From: DASUGC01 sp035606665
GTDB lineage: Bacteria; Acidobacteriota; Vicinamibacteria; Vicinamibacterales; SCN-69-37
NCBI GenBank assembly: GCA_035606665.1
Contig: DATNEY010000005.1
Coordinates: 1-64,000 of the forward strand
Direction of reading: 5' to 3'
DNA length: 64,000 nt
A model generated the notes under the pieces. The model was not told the DNA's origin. It made no database searches and saw only the letters and a program-made list of their open reading frames with translations. The position numbers were made by a program, and so were the translations under genes. The stretch's first letter is position 1, and each line of letters opens with the position of its first letter. Of the stretch, positions 36,687 through 44,924 are shown piece by piece.

Positions 36687-37805
36687 ATGACGGCTCGATA
36701 CAGAGTGATTCTCGTCTGCACGACCCTGTCAATTGCGCTCCCGGCGTCCGCCGTTGCCGGTCAGGCAAGCCCGACGCCGCCTCCTGCCGGGGCGAAATGG
36801 CAGGTTGAGGTCCATGGCGGTGGCCTGGCCGGCGGAACGAAACCTACCGGACATGGAATCGACCAGTTTCCCGTCGGCGCGGCCCTGACCCCGGGTGGAG
36901 GAGGACGCGGCGGCAACAGCAGTACGCGGTCGGTGTCCTCGTGGTACTTCGGCGACGGACCGGTTGTCCTGAACTCGGCACTCGGTTTCTTCGGGAGCGG
37001 CACGCGGATGACCCCGATGGACGAAGCCCTGCAGCGCGGAATCATCGGCAGCAGAGCTACCGGGACGATCGGCGCACGCGTCAGCCGCCAGGTCACCCGG
37101 CGCCTTTCCGCTGAAGTCGATGTCACCTACGTTCCATCCGCGCTTGAGGTCACAACCGATGCGCGAGCTGCGATCGACGCAACGGTCGCCAGCTTCACTC
37201 CGGCATGGAATGCCATGCTGGCGACCGGCCAGACCAGCAATCGGACGGTCAGCTCGTCGGTCGCGACCGATGACGGGTCGAACGCGCAGACTCGCCTGAC
37301 CGCAGGCGTCAGGCTCGATCTCACACCGCGCGGCCACCTGCAGCCGTACGTCGTCGCCGGAGCCGGCGCTGTCATGAATCACGGCACGCCGCCGCAGGCG
37401 GTGCTCACGGGCCGCTACCGCTTCGACTTCGCCGGAGTCTTCCCAATGGACGAAACGGATGTCGTGACGATTCGGGCCGTCACTCGAACGACGCCGGTCG
37501 TGACCGTCGGTGGAGGCGCCTTTCTCGGCAAGTCGCCCAGGCGCGGACTGAAGGTCGACGTCCGCATTCATGCCGGACCGTCCGGGGCCGACACGGTTGT
37601 GGACGCAAAACCGAACGTCCTCCAGGGATCCCCGGCATTCTCGATCTTCACCGGAGGAGACCCGGGGGTCCAGTTCAGCAACAACCCGTCGGCAACCGGC
37701 CGGCAGTCAAGCCTCAGCGCCACCACGGATGGACTCAAGACCCTCACCGACGACGGCTGGAAGGCTCGAGTCCACTTCAGCGTGGGCTATCTCTTTCGGT
37801 TCTGA
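36687..37805 (+). CDS. Predicted outer-membrane beta-barrel protein
   Basis: 372 aa. Start at ATG 36687 with GGAGG 5 nt upstream; earlier in-frame ATGs are less likely. Signal peptide YRVILVCTTLSIALPASAVAGQ. The mature protein alternates hydrophobic and polar residues and ends with the aromatic VHFSVGYLFRF typical of barrels. It has a Gly-rich stretch (GGGGRGGNSS) near residue 75. I do not recognise a family; porin- or OmpA-like surface proteins of this size are common in Acidobacteriota. Confidence 0.7.
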   Translation: MTARYRVILVCTTLSIALPASAVAGQASPTPPPAGAKWQVEVHGGGLAGGTKPTGHGIDQFPVGAALTPGGGGRGGNSSTRSVSSWYFGDGPVVLNSALGFFGSGTRMTPMDEALQRGIIGSRATGTIGARVSRQVTRRLSAEVDVTYVPSALEVTTDARAAIDATVASFTPAWNAMLATGQTSNRTVSSSVATDDGSNAQTRLTAGVRLDLTPRGHLQPYVVAGAGAVMNHGTPPQAVLTGRYRFDFAGVFPMDETDVVTIRAVTRTTPVVTVGGGAFLGKSPRRGLKVDVRIHAGPSGADTVVDAKPNVLQGSPAFSIFTGGDPGVQFSNNPSATGRQSSLSATTDGLKTLTDDGWKARVHFSVGYLFRF

Positions 37806-37916
37806 AGGGCATGCGACTGATGGAGGCCACTCCGCCGGCGTGTAGTTTTAGGAAGCGCGCGACCCACGAGCAGGAGCGCGACATCGGAATCCTCCACCGA
37901 TGATCGCGTTCCTCCG

Positions 37917-37931
37917 TGGCACGCTTCTTGG
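37917..37931 (+). promoter_or_regulatory. Sigma54-like -24/-12 site before the AsmA-like gene
   Basis: TGGCACG-CTTC-TTGG at 37917-37931 keeps the -24 GG, the exact spacing and the TTG of the -12 box but has G instead of the -12 C. The ATG is 26 nt downstream. The intergenic gap is 152 bp, enough for an activator site, though none is recognised. No sigma54 activator gene is in the window. Confidence 0.3.
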
Positions 37932-37957
37932 TCTGTCATGCGTGGAGCCAGGAAAGA

Positions 37958-39580
37958 ATGACTCGCCGGCGCATGGTCGTGATGGTCGGCGTGACGTTGT
38001 TACTCGCTGGAGCGATCGCCACACCCACCGCGATCAGGCCGGCCCTCTCCCGCTGGGTCTGGTCCGAGCTCTCCGCCCATCTCGAACGCCTGTTCGACGC
38101 GACGCTCAGCGTGGAGTCATTCGACGTCAAGCTGTTCCCTTCGGTGCGGGTCGAGGGCCGCGGCCTGGCGCTGCGGCGCAACGGCGACCAGACGACGGCG
38201 CCGCTTGTGACCATCGCCACCTTTTCCGTGTCGACGACGTTGACGCGGCTTCGAAACGGCAACGTGAAGTCCGTAACGATAGACGGCCTGACGGTCACGC
38301 TGCCTCCGGACGCGCGAAGCGCGCTCAAGCAGGCGATGGCGCCCGGTCCCGGCACGCCGGCGTCCTCCGCCAATTCAAGGCGATGGCGGCCGCTGACCAT
38401 CGACACGATCGAAGCCACTCACGCGAACCTGGTGATTTCGCCCAACGATCCGGACGGCGTCCCTCTCATGTTCGACATCGAGGTGGCGAGGCTCAATGAG
38501 TTTTCCACGACGGAACCGGCGCGGTTCGAGGCGCGAGTACTGAATCCGAAGCCGCGCGGCATGGTGGCGGCCACGGGCAAGCTCGGTCCGTGGATGCCTG
38601 ACGATCCGCGCAAGACACACATCGAAGGTGACTACACGCTGAAACAGGCCGACATGTCGGTCTTCAACGGGATTGGCGGCGCGCTCGACTCCACCGGCTC
38701 GTTCGGCGGCAGCCTCGATCAGATCGCCGTCCAGGGCAAGACCGAGATGGTCAATTTCTCGGTGGAGACCGGCGGCCACCCGATGCCCCTCGTGACAACC
38801 TTCTCGGCGAGAGTCGACGGCACGAACGGCAACACGTATCTCGATCGCGTCTCGGCGAAGCTCGGGAATTCTCCTGTGGAGGCGTCAGGCGAGGTCGCCG
38901 CCAGGCGTGGAGCGCACGGCAAGACGATCCGCTTCGACGTCAGGACCGACTCGGCGCAACTCGAAGACTTCATCACGCTCGTCGTCAGCGCACGCCCGAG
39001 TCCGATGCGAGGCCGCCTCCGGCTGGCGGCCCGAATGGAGCTGCCGCCGGGAGACGAGCCCGTCATTGACACGCTGCGGCTCAACGGCAAGTTCACAATC
39101 ACGCGAGGCAGCTTCGCGAGCGACGCCGTGCAGGACAAAGTCGACGAGCTCAGCCGCAAGGGCCGGGGACAGCCGAAGGACATGACCATCGACAATGTGC
39201 TCTCGGAGTTCAGCGGCGACTTCTCCCTGAGGGATGGCGTTCTTCAACTGCCGACTTTTCAATTCGCTGTTCGCGGCGCCGAGGTGCACCTCGCCGGCTC
39301 CTACGGCCTTCGAGGGGAGCTTCTGGGATTCACCGGCGAGCTGCGGCTGCAGGCACGCGTGTCGCAGACGATGACCGGATTCAAATCGATTCTGCTCAAG
39401 GTCATCGACCCGTTCTTCAGCAAGCATGGCGCCGGCGCCGTGCTGCCAATCCGGGTCGGCGGAACGGTCGCCGCTCCGGAGTTCGGCTTGAACCTCTTCA
39501 AAGGAAAGAAGAAAGCGGCGCCTACCGCCCTTTCTGCTCCACCTTCACGGGGTACGCCTTCTCGCCCGCCAGAATCTTGA
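37958..39580 (+). CDS. AsmA family protein
   Basis: 540 aa. ATG 37958 follows AGGAAAG at 7 nt. One N-terminal membrane anchor (MVVMVGVTLLLAGAIATPTA) leads into an AsmA-like N-terminal region (LFDATLSVESFDVKLFPSVRVEGRGLALR). The C-terminal part (about 400-520) contains the AsmA-2 pattern VLSEFSGDFSLRDGVLQLPTF, and it ends in a Lys-rich tail. Family members help lipid movement or assembly at the outer membrane, like TamB in the first third of the window. Its last 59 nt overlap the convergent DUF1684 gene. Confidence 0.88.
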   Translation: MTRRRMVVMVGVTLLLAGAIATPTAIRPALSRWVWSELSAHLERLFDATLSVESFDVKLFPSVRVEGRGLALRRNGDQTTAPLVTIATFSVSTTLTRLRNGNVKSVTIDGLTVTLPPDARSALKQAMAPGPGTPASSANSRRWRPLTIDTIEATHANLVISPNDPDGVPLMFDIEVARLNEFSTTEPARFEARVLNPKPRGMVAATGKLGPWMPDDPRKTHIEGDYTLKQADMSVFNGIGGALDSTGSFGGSLDQIAVQGKTEMVNFSVETGGHPMPLVTTFSARVDGTNGNTYLDRVSAKLGNSPVEASGEVAARRGAHGKTIRFDVRTDSAQLEDFITLVVSARPSPMRGRLRLAARMELPPGDEPVIDTLRLNGKFTITRGSFASDAVQDKVDELSRKGRGQPKDMTIDNVLSEFSGDFSLRDGVLQLPTFQFAVRGAEVHLAGSYGLRGELLGFTGELRLQARVSQTMTGFKSILLKVIDPFFSKHGAGAVLPIRVGGTVAAPEFGLNLFKGKKKAAPTALSAPPSRGTPSRPPES

Positions 39581-40457
39581 TCGGCAGGCGATTCTCCCGC
39601 AGCGGAATCGGACACGTCGTGAACGGATTGAAGGCGCACGGCGGGTTATAGGCCTGGTTGAAATCGAGCACGCTCGTCCCGTCGTCCGCGAGATCAGCGT
39701 AGAGGAAGCGCGCCGTCTCGTAGGTCTCGTGTCCGCTCGACGCATCGCGAAACACAAAATAGAACCGCTTCGGCCGTGTCGTGAACGGCCGCAGTCGCAG
39801 AGTCTGGCCGGCCAGCTGAAACTCCACCACACCTTCGGTCTTGTATTCGTCGATGTCGCCGAGCGTATTAGGCACGCGCAACGGGTTCGGCGTGGTGTCC
39901 GGAATGAACTTCCCGACGACGCGGTACTGCAGGTCGATCGGGAACCATGCGAAGCCCAGGAAACCCTTCGCCAGCGGGCCGTTGGGATCCCGCACGCGCA
40001 GCGATCGCGTTGTGCCGCTCACATGGACAACCAACCTCACGTCGCCGATCCGCAGCTCATCGGCGCCGGCGGCACCGTCGTCCTTGAGATCGATCGGCGA
40101 CGTGACCGGTTGGTCGCGCAACGTCACCGCCACGCCGGCGCGTGGCTCGAATCGTACCGCCTGCCCCTTGAGAATGAAGGTGCCGATCGCGGCCGGCACC
40201 GGCTCCGGCAGGACGATGTCATTCTTCCTGCTGCTGCCTGCGGTATTCGGACCGTCCTTGAACGGATGCAGCCCGGCGATCGAGACCCAGTCGCGGCGAT
40301 AGTCGGTCTCGTGCTTCGCCCGCCACTTCTCTGTGATCTGCATAGGCGTCTCCGGCGGCGCGGCCGCGGGTGTGGAGGCAGGCGCAGGCGCCTCCTGCGG
40401 AGGGCCGCATGCCGCGGTGAGAACGAACGAGATAATGACCAGGTGTTTGAGTCGCAT
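39522..40457 (-). CDS. DUF1684 domain lipoprotein
   Basis: 311 aa with a lipoprotein signal (FVLTAACGPP, lipobox Cys17) and an Ala/Pro-rich linker. The DUF1684 domain follows: WRAKHETDYRRDWVSIAGLHPF, then GFLGFAWFPIDLQYRV, and the conserved C-terminal LDFNQAYNPPCAFNPFTTCPIP and ENRLPIKILAGEK. Function is not established for this family. The 3' end overlaps the AsmA-like gene by 59 nt; the SPFH gene lies upstream in the same direction. Confidence 0.92.
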   Translation of the reverse strand: MRLKHLVIISFVLTAACGPPQEAPAPASTPAAAPPETPMQITEKWRAKHETDYRRDWVSIAGLHPFKDGPNTAGSSRKNDIVLPEPVPAAIGTFILKGQAVRFEPRAGVAVTLRDQPVTSPIDLKDDGAAGADELRIGDVRLVVHVSGTTRSLRVRDPNGPLAKGFLGFAWFPIDLQYRVVGKFIPDTTPNPLRVPNTLGDIDEYKTEGVVEFQLAGQTLRLRPFTTRPKRFYFVFRDASSGHETYETARFLYADLADDGTSVLDFNQAYNPPCAFNPFTTCPIPLRENRLPIKILAGEKAYPVKVEQKGR

Positions 40458-40487
40458 CGGTGCCGCCGGGTCTAACGACCCGGCCTC

Positions 40488-41372
40488 CTATTTGACGTCC
40501 CCGAGCACCAGCGGCAGCCCGTTCTTTGAATTACCGATGATGACAATCTTCGCATTGGAGCTCTTCGCGAGATCCTGGGTGGCCTCGATGCCCTTCCACT
40601 GCAGGAGCTTGTCGCTGATGCCGTCCGTCACGATGCGCTGGAAATCGGCGACGCCCTGCGCCTCGATGCGCTTGCGCTCGGCTTCCTGTTTTTCCTTCGT
40701 CAGAACGAACTGCATCCGCTGGCTTTCCTGATCGGCGCTCAGCTTGTCCTCGATCGCCGCGGTGATCTTGGTTGGCAACGTGAGCTGTCGCATCGGCGTC
40801 GATTCGACGACGATGCCGCGTGACTCGACGAGCTGCTTGAGGTCAACAAGAATCAGTTTCGCGACGGCCTCGCGCTCCGAGGTATAGAGCGCCTTCGCCT
40901 CATAGCTGGCGGTCACGCCACGCGTAATCGAGCGGAACTGCGGCTCGAGAATCACGCCCACGAAGTCCTCGCCGACCGTGCGGTACACATCGGCGGCTTT
41001 TTCCGGATCCAGGTGATACAGCACGCTGATGTCGATGCGGATCGTCAGGCCTTCCTTCGAAGGCACTTCCATCGTCTCCTTCATTTCGAGCGTCTGGATC
41101 GACATCTGGACGACGCGGGCGAACGGATTGACCACCTGCAGGCCGGACTTGAGGGTCGTGCCCGACACCCGACCGAACAGATCGACGACGCCGACGTGGC
41201 CGGCTTTGATCACTGTCACGGTGCTCAACACCATGAGGACGACAACCACGCCGCCGACGACGAACGCAATCTTGCGAAGCTGGGCGGCAACCGCGGGCGA
41301 TCCCAGTCCACGGGCCGCCACGGCTGCAACCACGATCAGGATCAGAAAAACGAACAACGTGACGAACAGCAT
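40488..41372 (-). CDS. SPFH/prohibitin-family membrane protein
   Basis: 294 aa. Two N-terminal hydrophobic segments (LFVTLFVFLILIVVAAVAA and IAFVVGGVVVVLMVLS) are followed by the SPFH domain starting VIKAGHVGVVDLFGRV and an Arg/Glu-rich coiled coil (LTKEKQEAERKRIEAQG). It ends IVIIGNSKNGLPLVLG. Prohibitin-like proteins form large rings that scaffold membrane proteases or microdomains. It lies upstream of the DUF1684 gene by about 30 nt and may be co-transcribed. Confidence 0.93.
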   Translation of the reverse strand: MLFVTLFVFLILIVVAAVAARGLGSPAVAAQLRKIAFVVGGVVVVLMVLSTVTVIKAGHVGVVDLFGRVSGTTLKSGLQVVNPFARVVQMSIQTLEMKETMEVPSKEGLTIRIDISVLYHLDPEKAADVYRTVGEDFVGVILEPQFRSITRGVTASYEAKALYTSEREAVAKLILVDLKQLVESRGIVVESTPMRQLTLPTKITAAIEDKLSADQESQRMQFVLTKEKQEAERKRIEAQGVADFQRIVTDGISDKLLQWKGIEATQDLAKSSNAKIVIIGNSKNGLPLVLGDVK

Positions 41373-41429
41373 GGGCAGGCTCCTCTGAAGGGTGTCCGAC
41401 CCGCACTATACTTTGCCAGGAGGCTGACG

Positions 41430-42332
41430 ATGACGACGGCAATCAAGAAGGTAGCGTTCTGGTCGGTGACGGGACTTGGACTGCTGCTGGCATTGGGAGC
41501 GACGGCCGGAGCACGGCAGTCGTCCGACGAAAAACAAATCCTCGTCACGGTCATGAATCTCAAGACCGGCAATCCGATCCCGGGTGTCACCGCCGCCAAC
41601 CTCGGCATCAAAGAGGACGGCAAGGACCGCGAAATCGTCAAGGTCGAGCCGGCGTCCGGGCCCGTGAGCGTCGTGCTGCTCGCCGACACCACGGACACCA
41701 TGAAGATCTATCAGAACGAACTGAAAGCGACCGCGAAGGGTTTCATCGCCGCGATGATGGCGAAGGTCCCCGGGTCGTCAATCTCGCTGTGGCAGTTCGG
41801 CGGCGCCGGAGTGCCGGTGACGCAGTTCCTCACCGACGCCGCGGCGCTCACTGAAGAGGCCGGCAAGCTTCGACCCCGCGATGTTGTCTCGGGCGTGAGC
41901 GCGGCCGGATCCAATCTGCTCGAGGGCGTCGTCGACGGCGCCAAGGCACTCGGCAAGCGCACCGAGACGCGACGCGCCATCGTGTCGTTCAACACGCTGA
42001 CCGCTTCGGAAGGCAGCAAAGTCCAGAAATCAAATGTCGTCAGCGAATTACAGAAGAACGGCGTAGCCTGGTACGGCGTCTCGTTTGCCGACGGCGGCAC
42101 CGCCAGCGGAATGCGCGACAGTCTCATGAGCGAGGTCATGCCGATGAGCGGCGGGATCCGCCTCAACGTCTCGGATGTGGCCCGAATCGAGGGTGCGGTC
42201 AAGGCGCTCGCCGACATCATCGGCTCGCAGTACCTCGTCACCTACAAGCGTTCGGGATCGGCGAAGGAAGTCGCGGTCGAGGTGAAGGCCGAAGGCGCGC
42301 GGGCGTTCCACGCGCGCTGGGCGCCCAAATAA
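41430..42332 (+). CDS. Secreted von Willebrand factor A-type protein (short form)
   Basis: 300 aa. ATG 41430 is preceded by CCAGGAGG. Signal peptide (VAFWSVTGLGLLLALGATAGA) is cleaved before a beta-sandwich with VTVMNLKTGNPIPGVTAANLGIKEDGKDREIV, the module that precedes VWA in acidobacterial proteins. The VWA fold starts VSVVLLADTTDTM and shows a degenerate MIDAS (D-x-T-x-T). It ends QYLVTYKRSGSAKEVAVEV, the same layout as the larger VWA genes at 49519-57384. A TATACT lies at 41407 but is too near the RBS to be the main promoter. Confidence 0.85.
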   Translation: MTTAIKKVAFWSVTGLGLLLALGATAGARQSSDEKQILVTVMNLKTGNPIPGVTAANLGIKEDGKDREIVKVEPASGPVSVVLLADTTDTMKIYQNELKATAKGFIAAMMAKVPGSSISLWQFGGAGVPVTQFLTDAAALTEEAGKLRPRDVVSGVSAAGSNLLEGVVDGAKALGKRTETRRAIVSFNTLTASEGSKVQKSNVVSELQKNGVAWYGVSFADGGTASGMRDSLMSEVMPMSGGIRLNVSDVARIEGAVKALADIIGSQYLVTYKRSGSAKEVAVEVKAEGARAFHARWAPK

Positions 42333-42408
42333 GGGCAAAGGGCAGAGGGGACAGGGAGGGCGAAGGTCTAGCCTCCCTTTGACCTCTGCCCTTTGACCTC
42401 TGCCCTCC
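42333..42408. repeat. Inverted array of 7-nt repeats filling a stop-to-stop gap
   Basis: The first base follows the VWA stop (42332), and the last abuts the stop of the convergent SIMPL gene (42409). Left arm units are GGGCAAA, GGGCAGA, GGGGACA, GGGAGGG. Read on the other strand, the right arm gives GGGCAGA, GGTCAAA, GGGCAGA, GGTCAAA, GGGAGGC. The arms meet at CTAG. The whole can form a long imperfect hairpin and might serve as a shared terminator. Confidence 0.8.
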
Positions 42409-43131
42409 TTAGTTCAGGTAGTACTCCACCGTCGTCACGACCCGCACGACCTTCTGTCGCTGCTGTGATTCCTCGATTCCCGGCGCCTGGTCGCGCGGGA
42501 GGATCGTGAAGTAGCCCTGCGTGGCCTGACGGATGGCGCCGAGCGCGCTGCCCGAATCCTTCGCGAACTGCGTCGCCGCCTCCCGCGCACTGGCGGTGGC
42601 TTCCGCGATCATCGGCGGCTTGATCTCGTTGAGCTTCGTGAAGAGGTATGTCGGCCCGCCGCCGCCCATCTCGCCCGACGAGTTGAGCACCACGCCCGCG
42701 GTGACGAGCTCGCTCACCCGCTGATTCGCCTCGAACACGACGTCGGGATTGCTGGAGCGGACCATGATCGTCTGCTGGATGATGAATCGCACGGCCGAAT
42801 CGCGCGAGGAATACTGATTTGCCTGCGTGTCGACGACGTTGTACTGGTGGAGCTCGACGGTCGACGCATCGATCTTGTACTTCGTCAGGAACGCGCGCAC
42901 CTTGTCGGCGCTTTCGGTAATCTTCGTCTGCGCGAGCCCGAGGTTGTTGTCCGCGGCGACGAACCGGATCGGCCAGAGCGCGAGATCCGCCTTGGCCTCG
43001 CGCTCGGACACGCCCTTGACCGTCACGAATCGATCGGCCGTGCGGCCCTTGGCGATCCCGCCGCCGATGAACATTCCCCCGACGGCCAGTCCCAGCGCGA
43101 CGATCAGTGCCTCGAGCCACCGCTTCTGCAT
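42409..43131 (-). CDS. SIMPL (DUF541) domain protein
   Basis: 240 aa. ATG 43131 is chosen (MQKRWLEALIVALGLAVGG), though GGAGG is only 1 nt away; the ATG at 43158 would add nine residues without RBS. N-terminal anchor or signal, then the SIMPL domain VTVKGVSEREAKADLALWPIRF with ASTVELHQYNVVDTQ and the C-terminal VVRVVTTVEYYLN. SIMPL proteins are periplasmic or outer-membrane-associated, with roles in stress; the biochemical function is unclear. Divergent from the 43157 gene with overlapping upstream regions. Confidence 0.85.
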   Translation of the reverse strand: MQKRWLEALIVALGLAVGGMFIGGGIAKGRTADRFVTVKGVSEREAKADLALWPIRFVAADNNLGLAQTKITESADKVRAFLTKYKIDASTVELHQYNVVDTQANQYSSRDSAVRFIIQQTIMVRSSNPDVVFEANQRVSELVTAGVVLNSSGEMGGGGPTYLFTKLNEIKPPMIAEATASAREAATQFAKDSGSALGAIRQATQGYFTILPRDQAPGIEESQQRQKVVRVVTTVEYYLN

Positions 43132-43156
43132 GCCTCCATTGTGTGCATAATCCGGC

Positions 43157-44815
43157 ATGCTTTTTCGGCGTCTGGTCGTTCCCGCGCTCGCCATCCTCGG
43201 TGGCGCGGCTGTGCTCGCAGCGCAACAATCTCCCGACTACGACCTCGTCATCAGGGGCGGCCGCGTCCTCGATGGGATGGGCAATCCGTGGATCGCGGCC
43301 GACGTCGCGATCAAGGACGGACGGTTCGTTGCCGTCGGCGCGGTACCGGGCAGGGGCCGGCAGGAGATCGACGCGCGCGGACGGTACGTATCGCCCGGCT
43401 GGATCGACATGATGGACCAGTCCGGCGCGGTCCTTCCCCGAAACGGGCTCGCGGAGAACAAGCTGCGCATGGGCGTGACGACGGCGATCGGCGGCGAGGG
43501 CGGCACGCCCGTCGCGGCCGATCGCGTGGCCGAGTACTTCGCGGGCCTCGAGAAGTCAGGCATCAGCATCAACTTCGGCAGCTACTTCAGCGAGACGCAG
43601 GCGCGGAACGCGGTGATCGGCAACACGGCACGCGCCCCCAACGCCGACGAGATCGCGAGGATGCAGACCATCCTCGAGACCGCCATGAAGGCGGGTGCCA
43701 TGGGAATGACCACCGCGCTGATCTATCCGCCGAGCAGCTTTGCGACGACCGACGAGCTCGTCGAGATGGCGAGGGTCGCCGGACGGTACGGCGGCATCTA
43801 CGCGACGCACATGCGCGACGAGGGAAAGGACCTGATCGCGGCGATCGCCGAGGCGATCACGATCGGAGAGAAGGGCGGACTGCCTGTCGAGATCTTCCAT
43901 CTCAAGGCGGCGTTTCAGCCGGGCTGGGGCACGCTGATGCGCGAGGCCGGGCGGACGATCGACGCCGCGCGCGCGCGCGGCGTGGACGTCGCGGCCGACA
44001 TGTACGTCTACATGGCCGGTGGCACCGGACTCGAAGCCACGATCCCGGCGTGGGCGCAGGAAGGCGGACGTGCCGAGCTCGTCAAACGGCTCGCCGATCC
44101 GGAGATCCGCGCGCGCCTGAAGACGGAGATCGTGTCCGGACTGCCGGGCTGGTCGAACCTGGTCGAAGCCGCCGGCGGGTGGCATCGCGTTGTTCTCGCC
44201 AACGCCCGGAACGAGGAGAACGCGAAGTTCAACGGCAAGTCCATCGCCGTCATCGCCGCCGAGTTGGACAAAGACCCGGCCGACACCGCGTTCGATCTCG
44301 TCGCCCAGGGCCAGGGCCGCGTCATGGCGATTTACCACATGATGACGGAACCGGACGTCGAGACGGCGCTGCAATTCAAGTGGACCAGCATCGGCAGCGA
44401 CGCCGGCGCGGCCGCGGCCGATGGCGGCCAGGATCCGACCGGCCTGACCCATCCGCGTGCGTACGGCAACTTTCCGCGGGTGATTGCGCGATACGTGCGC
44501 GAGCGCGGCGTCCTCACGCTCGAAGAAGCGGTCCGGAAGATGACCTCATGGCCCGCCACGCGGATGCGCCTCGCGGGACGCGGCGCCGTCCGCGACGGCC
44601 TCTGGGCGGACGTCGTCGTCTTCGACTACGACAAGCTGCAGGACAAGGCGACGTACGAGGAGCCGAGGCTGTCGCCTGAGGGGATCGACTACGTGATCGT
44701 CAACGGACAGGTCGTCATCGATCACGGCGCGCATACGGGCGCACGGCCGGGTAAGGTACTCTATGGGCCCGGCCGCGTCGTGCCAACTTCGCCGGTGTTT
44801 GGCCTCGTCAAATAA
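43157..44815 (+). CDS. D-aminoacylase-like amidohydrolase lacking the HxH metal motif
   Basis: 552-aa exported paralogue of the 34975 enzyme, with signal MLFRRLVVPALAILGGAAVL. The position of the family HxH reads SPGWIDMMDQSGAVL, so both first-site histidines are missing. Other landmarks remain: YATHMRDEG, EIFHLKAAF, SIGSDAGAAAAD and HPRAYGNFPRVIARYVRERG. It may bind one metal only or have changed chemistry; a subgroup with this MMDQSG sequence seems to recur in Acidobacteriota. Substrate unknown. Confidence 0.88.
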   Translation: MLFRRLVVPALAILGGAAVLAAQQSPDYDLVIRGGRVLDGMGNPWIAADVAIKDGRFVAVGAVPGRGRQEIDARGRYVSPGWIDMMDQSGAVLPRNGLAENKLRMGVTTAIGGEGGTPVAADRVAEYFAGLEKSGISINFGSYFSETQARNAVIGNTARAPNADEIARMQTILETAMKAGAMGMTTALIYPPSSFATTDELVEMARVAGRYGGIYATHMRDEGKDLIAAIAEAITIGEKGGLPVEIFHLKAAFQPGWGTLMREAGRTIDAARARGVDVAADMYVYMAGGTGLEATIPAWAQEGGRAELVKRLADPEIRARLKTEIVSGLPGWSNLVEAAGGWHRVVLANARNEENAKFNGKSIAVIAAELDKDPADTAFDLVAQGQGRVMAIYHMMTEPDVETALQFKWTSIGSDAGAAAADGGQDPTGLTHPRAYGNFPRVIARYVRERGVLTLEEAVRKMTSWPATRMRLAGRGAVRDGLWADVVVFDYDKLQDKATYEEPRLSPEGIDYVIVNGQVVIDHGAHTGARPGKVLYGPGRVVPTSPVFGLVK

Positions 44816-44820
44816 ACGAT

Positions 44821-44915
44821 GCGAACGAGCAAGCGAGTGAGCCGCCGGAGCGGAGCGGGGCATTGGGGCCCCGCGAGCGATCGGCGCTGGGGGGTTCGGC
44901 GGGGCGAAGCCCCCC
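44821..44915. repeat. GC-rich double hairpin before the second kinase gene
   Basis: GCGGGGC (44855-44861) pairs with GCCCCGC (44868-44874). Then GGGGGG-TTCG (44889-44898) pairs with CGAA-CCCCCC (44905-44915, one bulged G). A GAGC/GCGAGC-rich leader precedes. The second hairpin ends 9 nt before the kinase ATG, and no RBS is visible in between, so it may influence translation as well as end the upstream transcript. Similar in style to 4566-4715. Confidence 0.6.
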
Positions 44916-44924
44916 GATAGAGAA

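Noticed and set aside
39522..39580. 59-nt overlap of AsmA-like and DUF1684 genes as a sign of a frameshift
   Set aside because: Both frames end cleanly; the DUF1684 C-terminus is conserved, and the AsmA tail is merely a low-complexity read-through extension.
41407..41412. TATACT as a promoter for the short VWA gene
   Set aside because: It lies only 4 nt before the RBS, so a transcript started there would lack the RBS; no -35 is visible.
42409..43228. Alternative 286-aa minus-strand frame at the SIMPL locus
   Set aside because: The 240-aa frame shows the SIMPL motifs; the other is an Arg-rich shadow.
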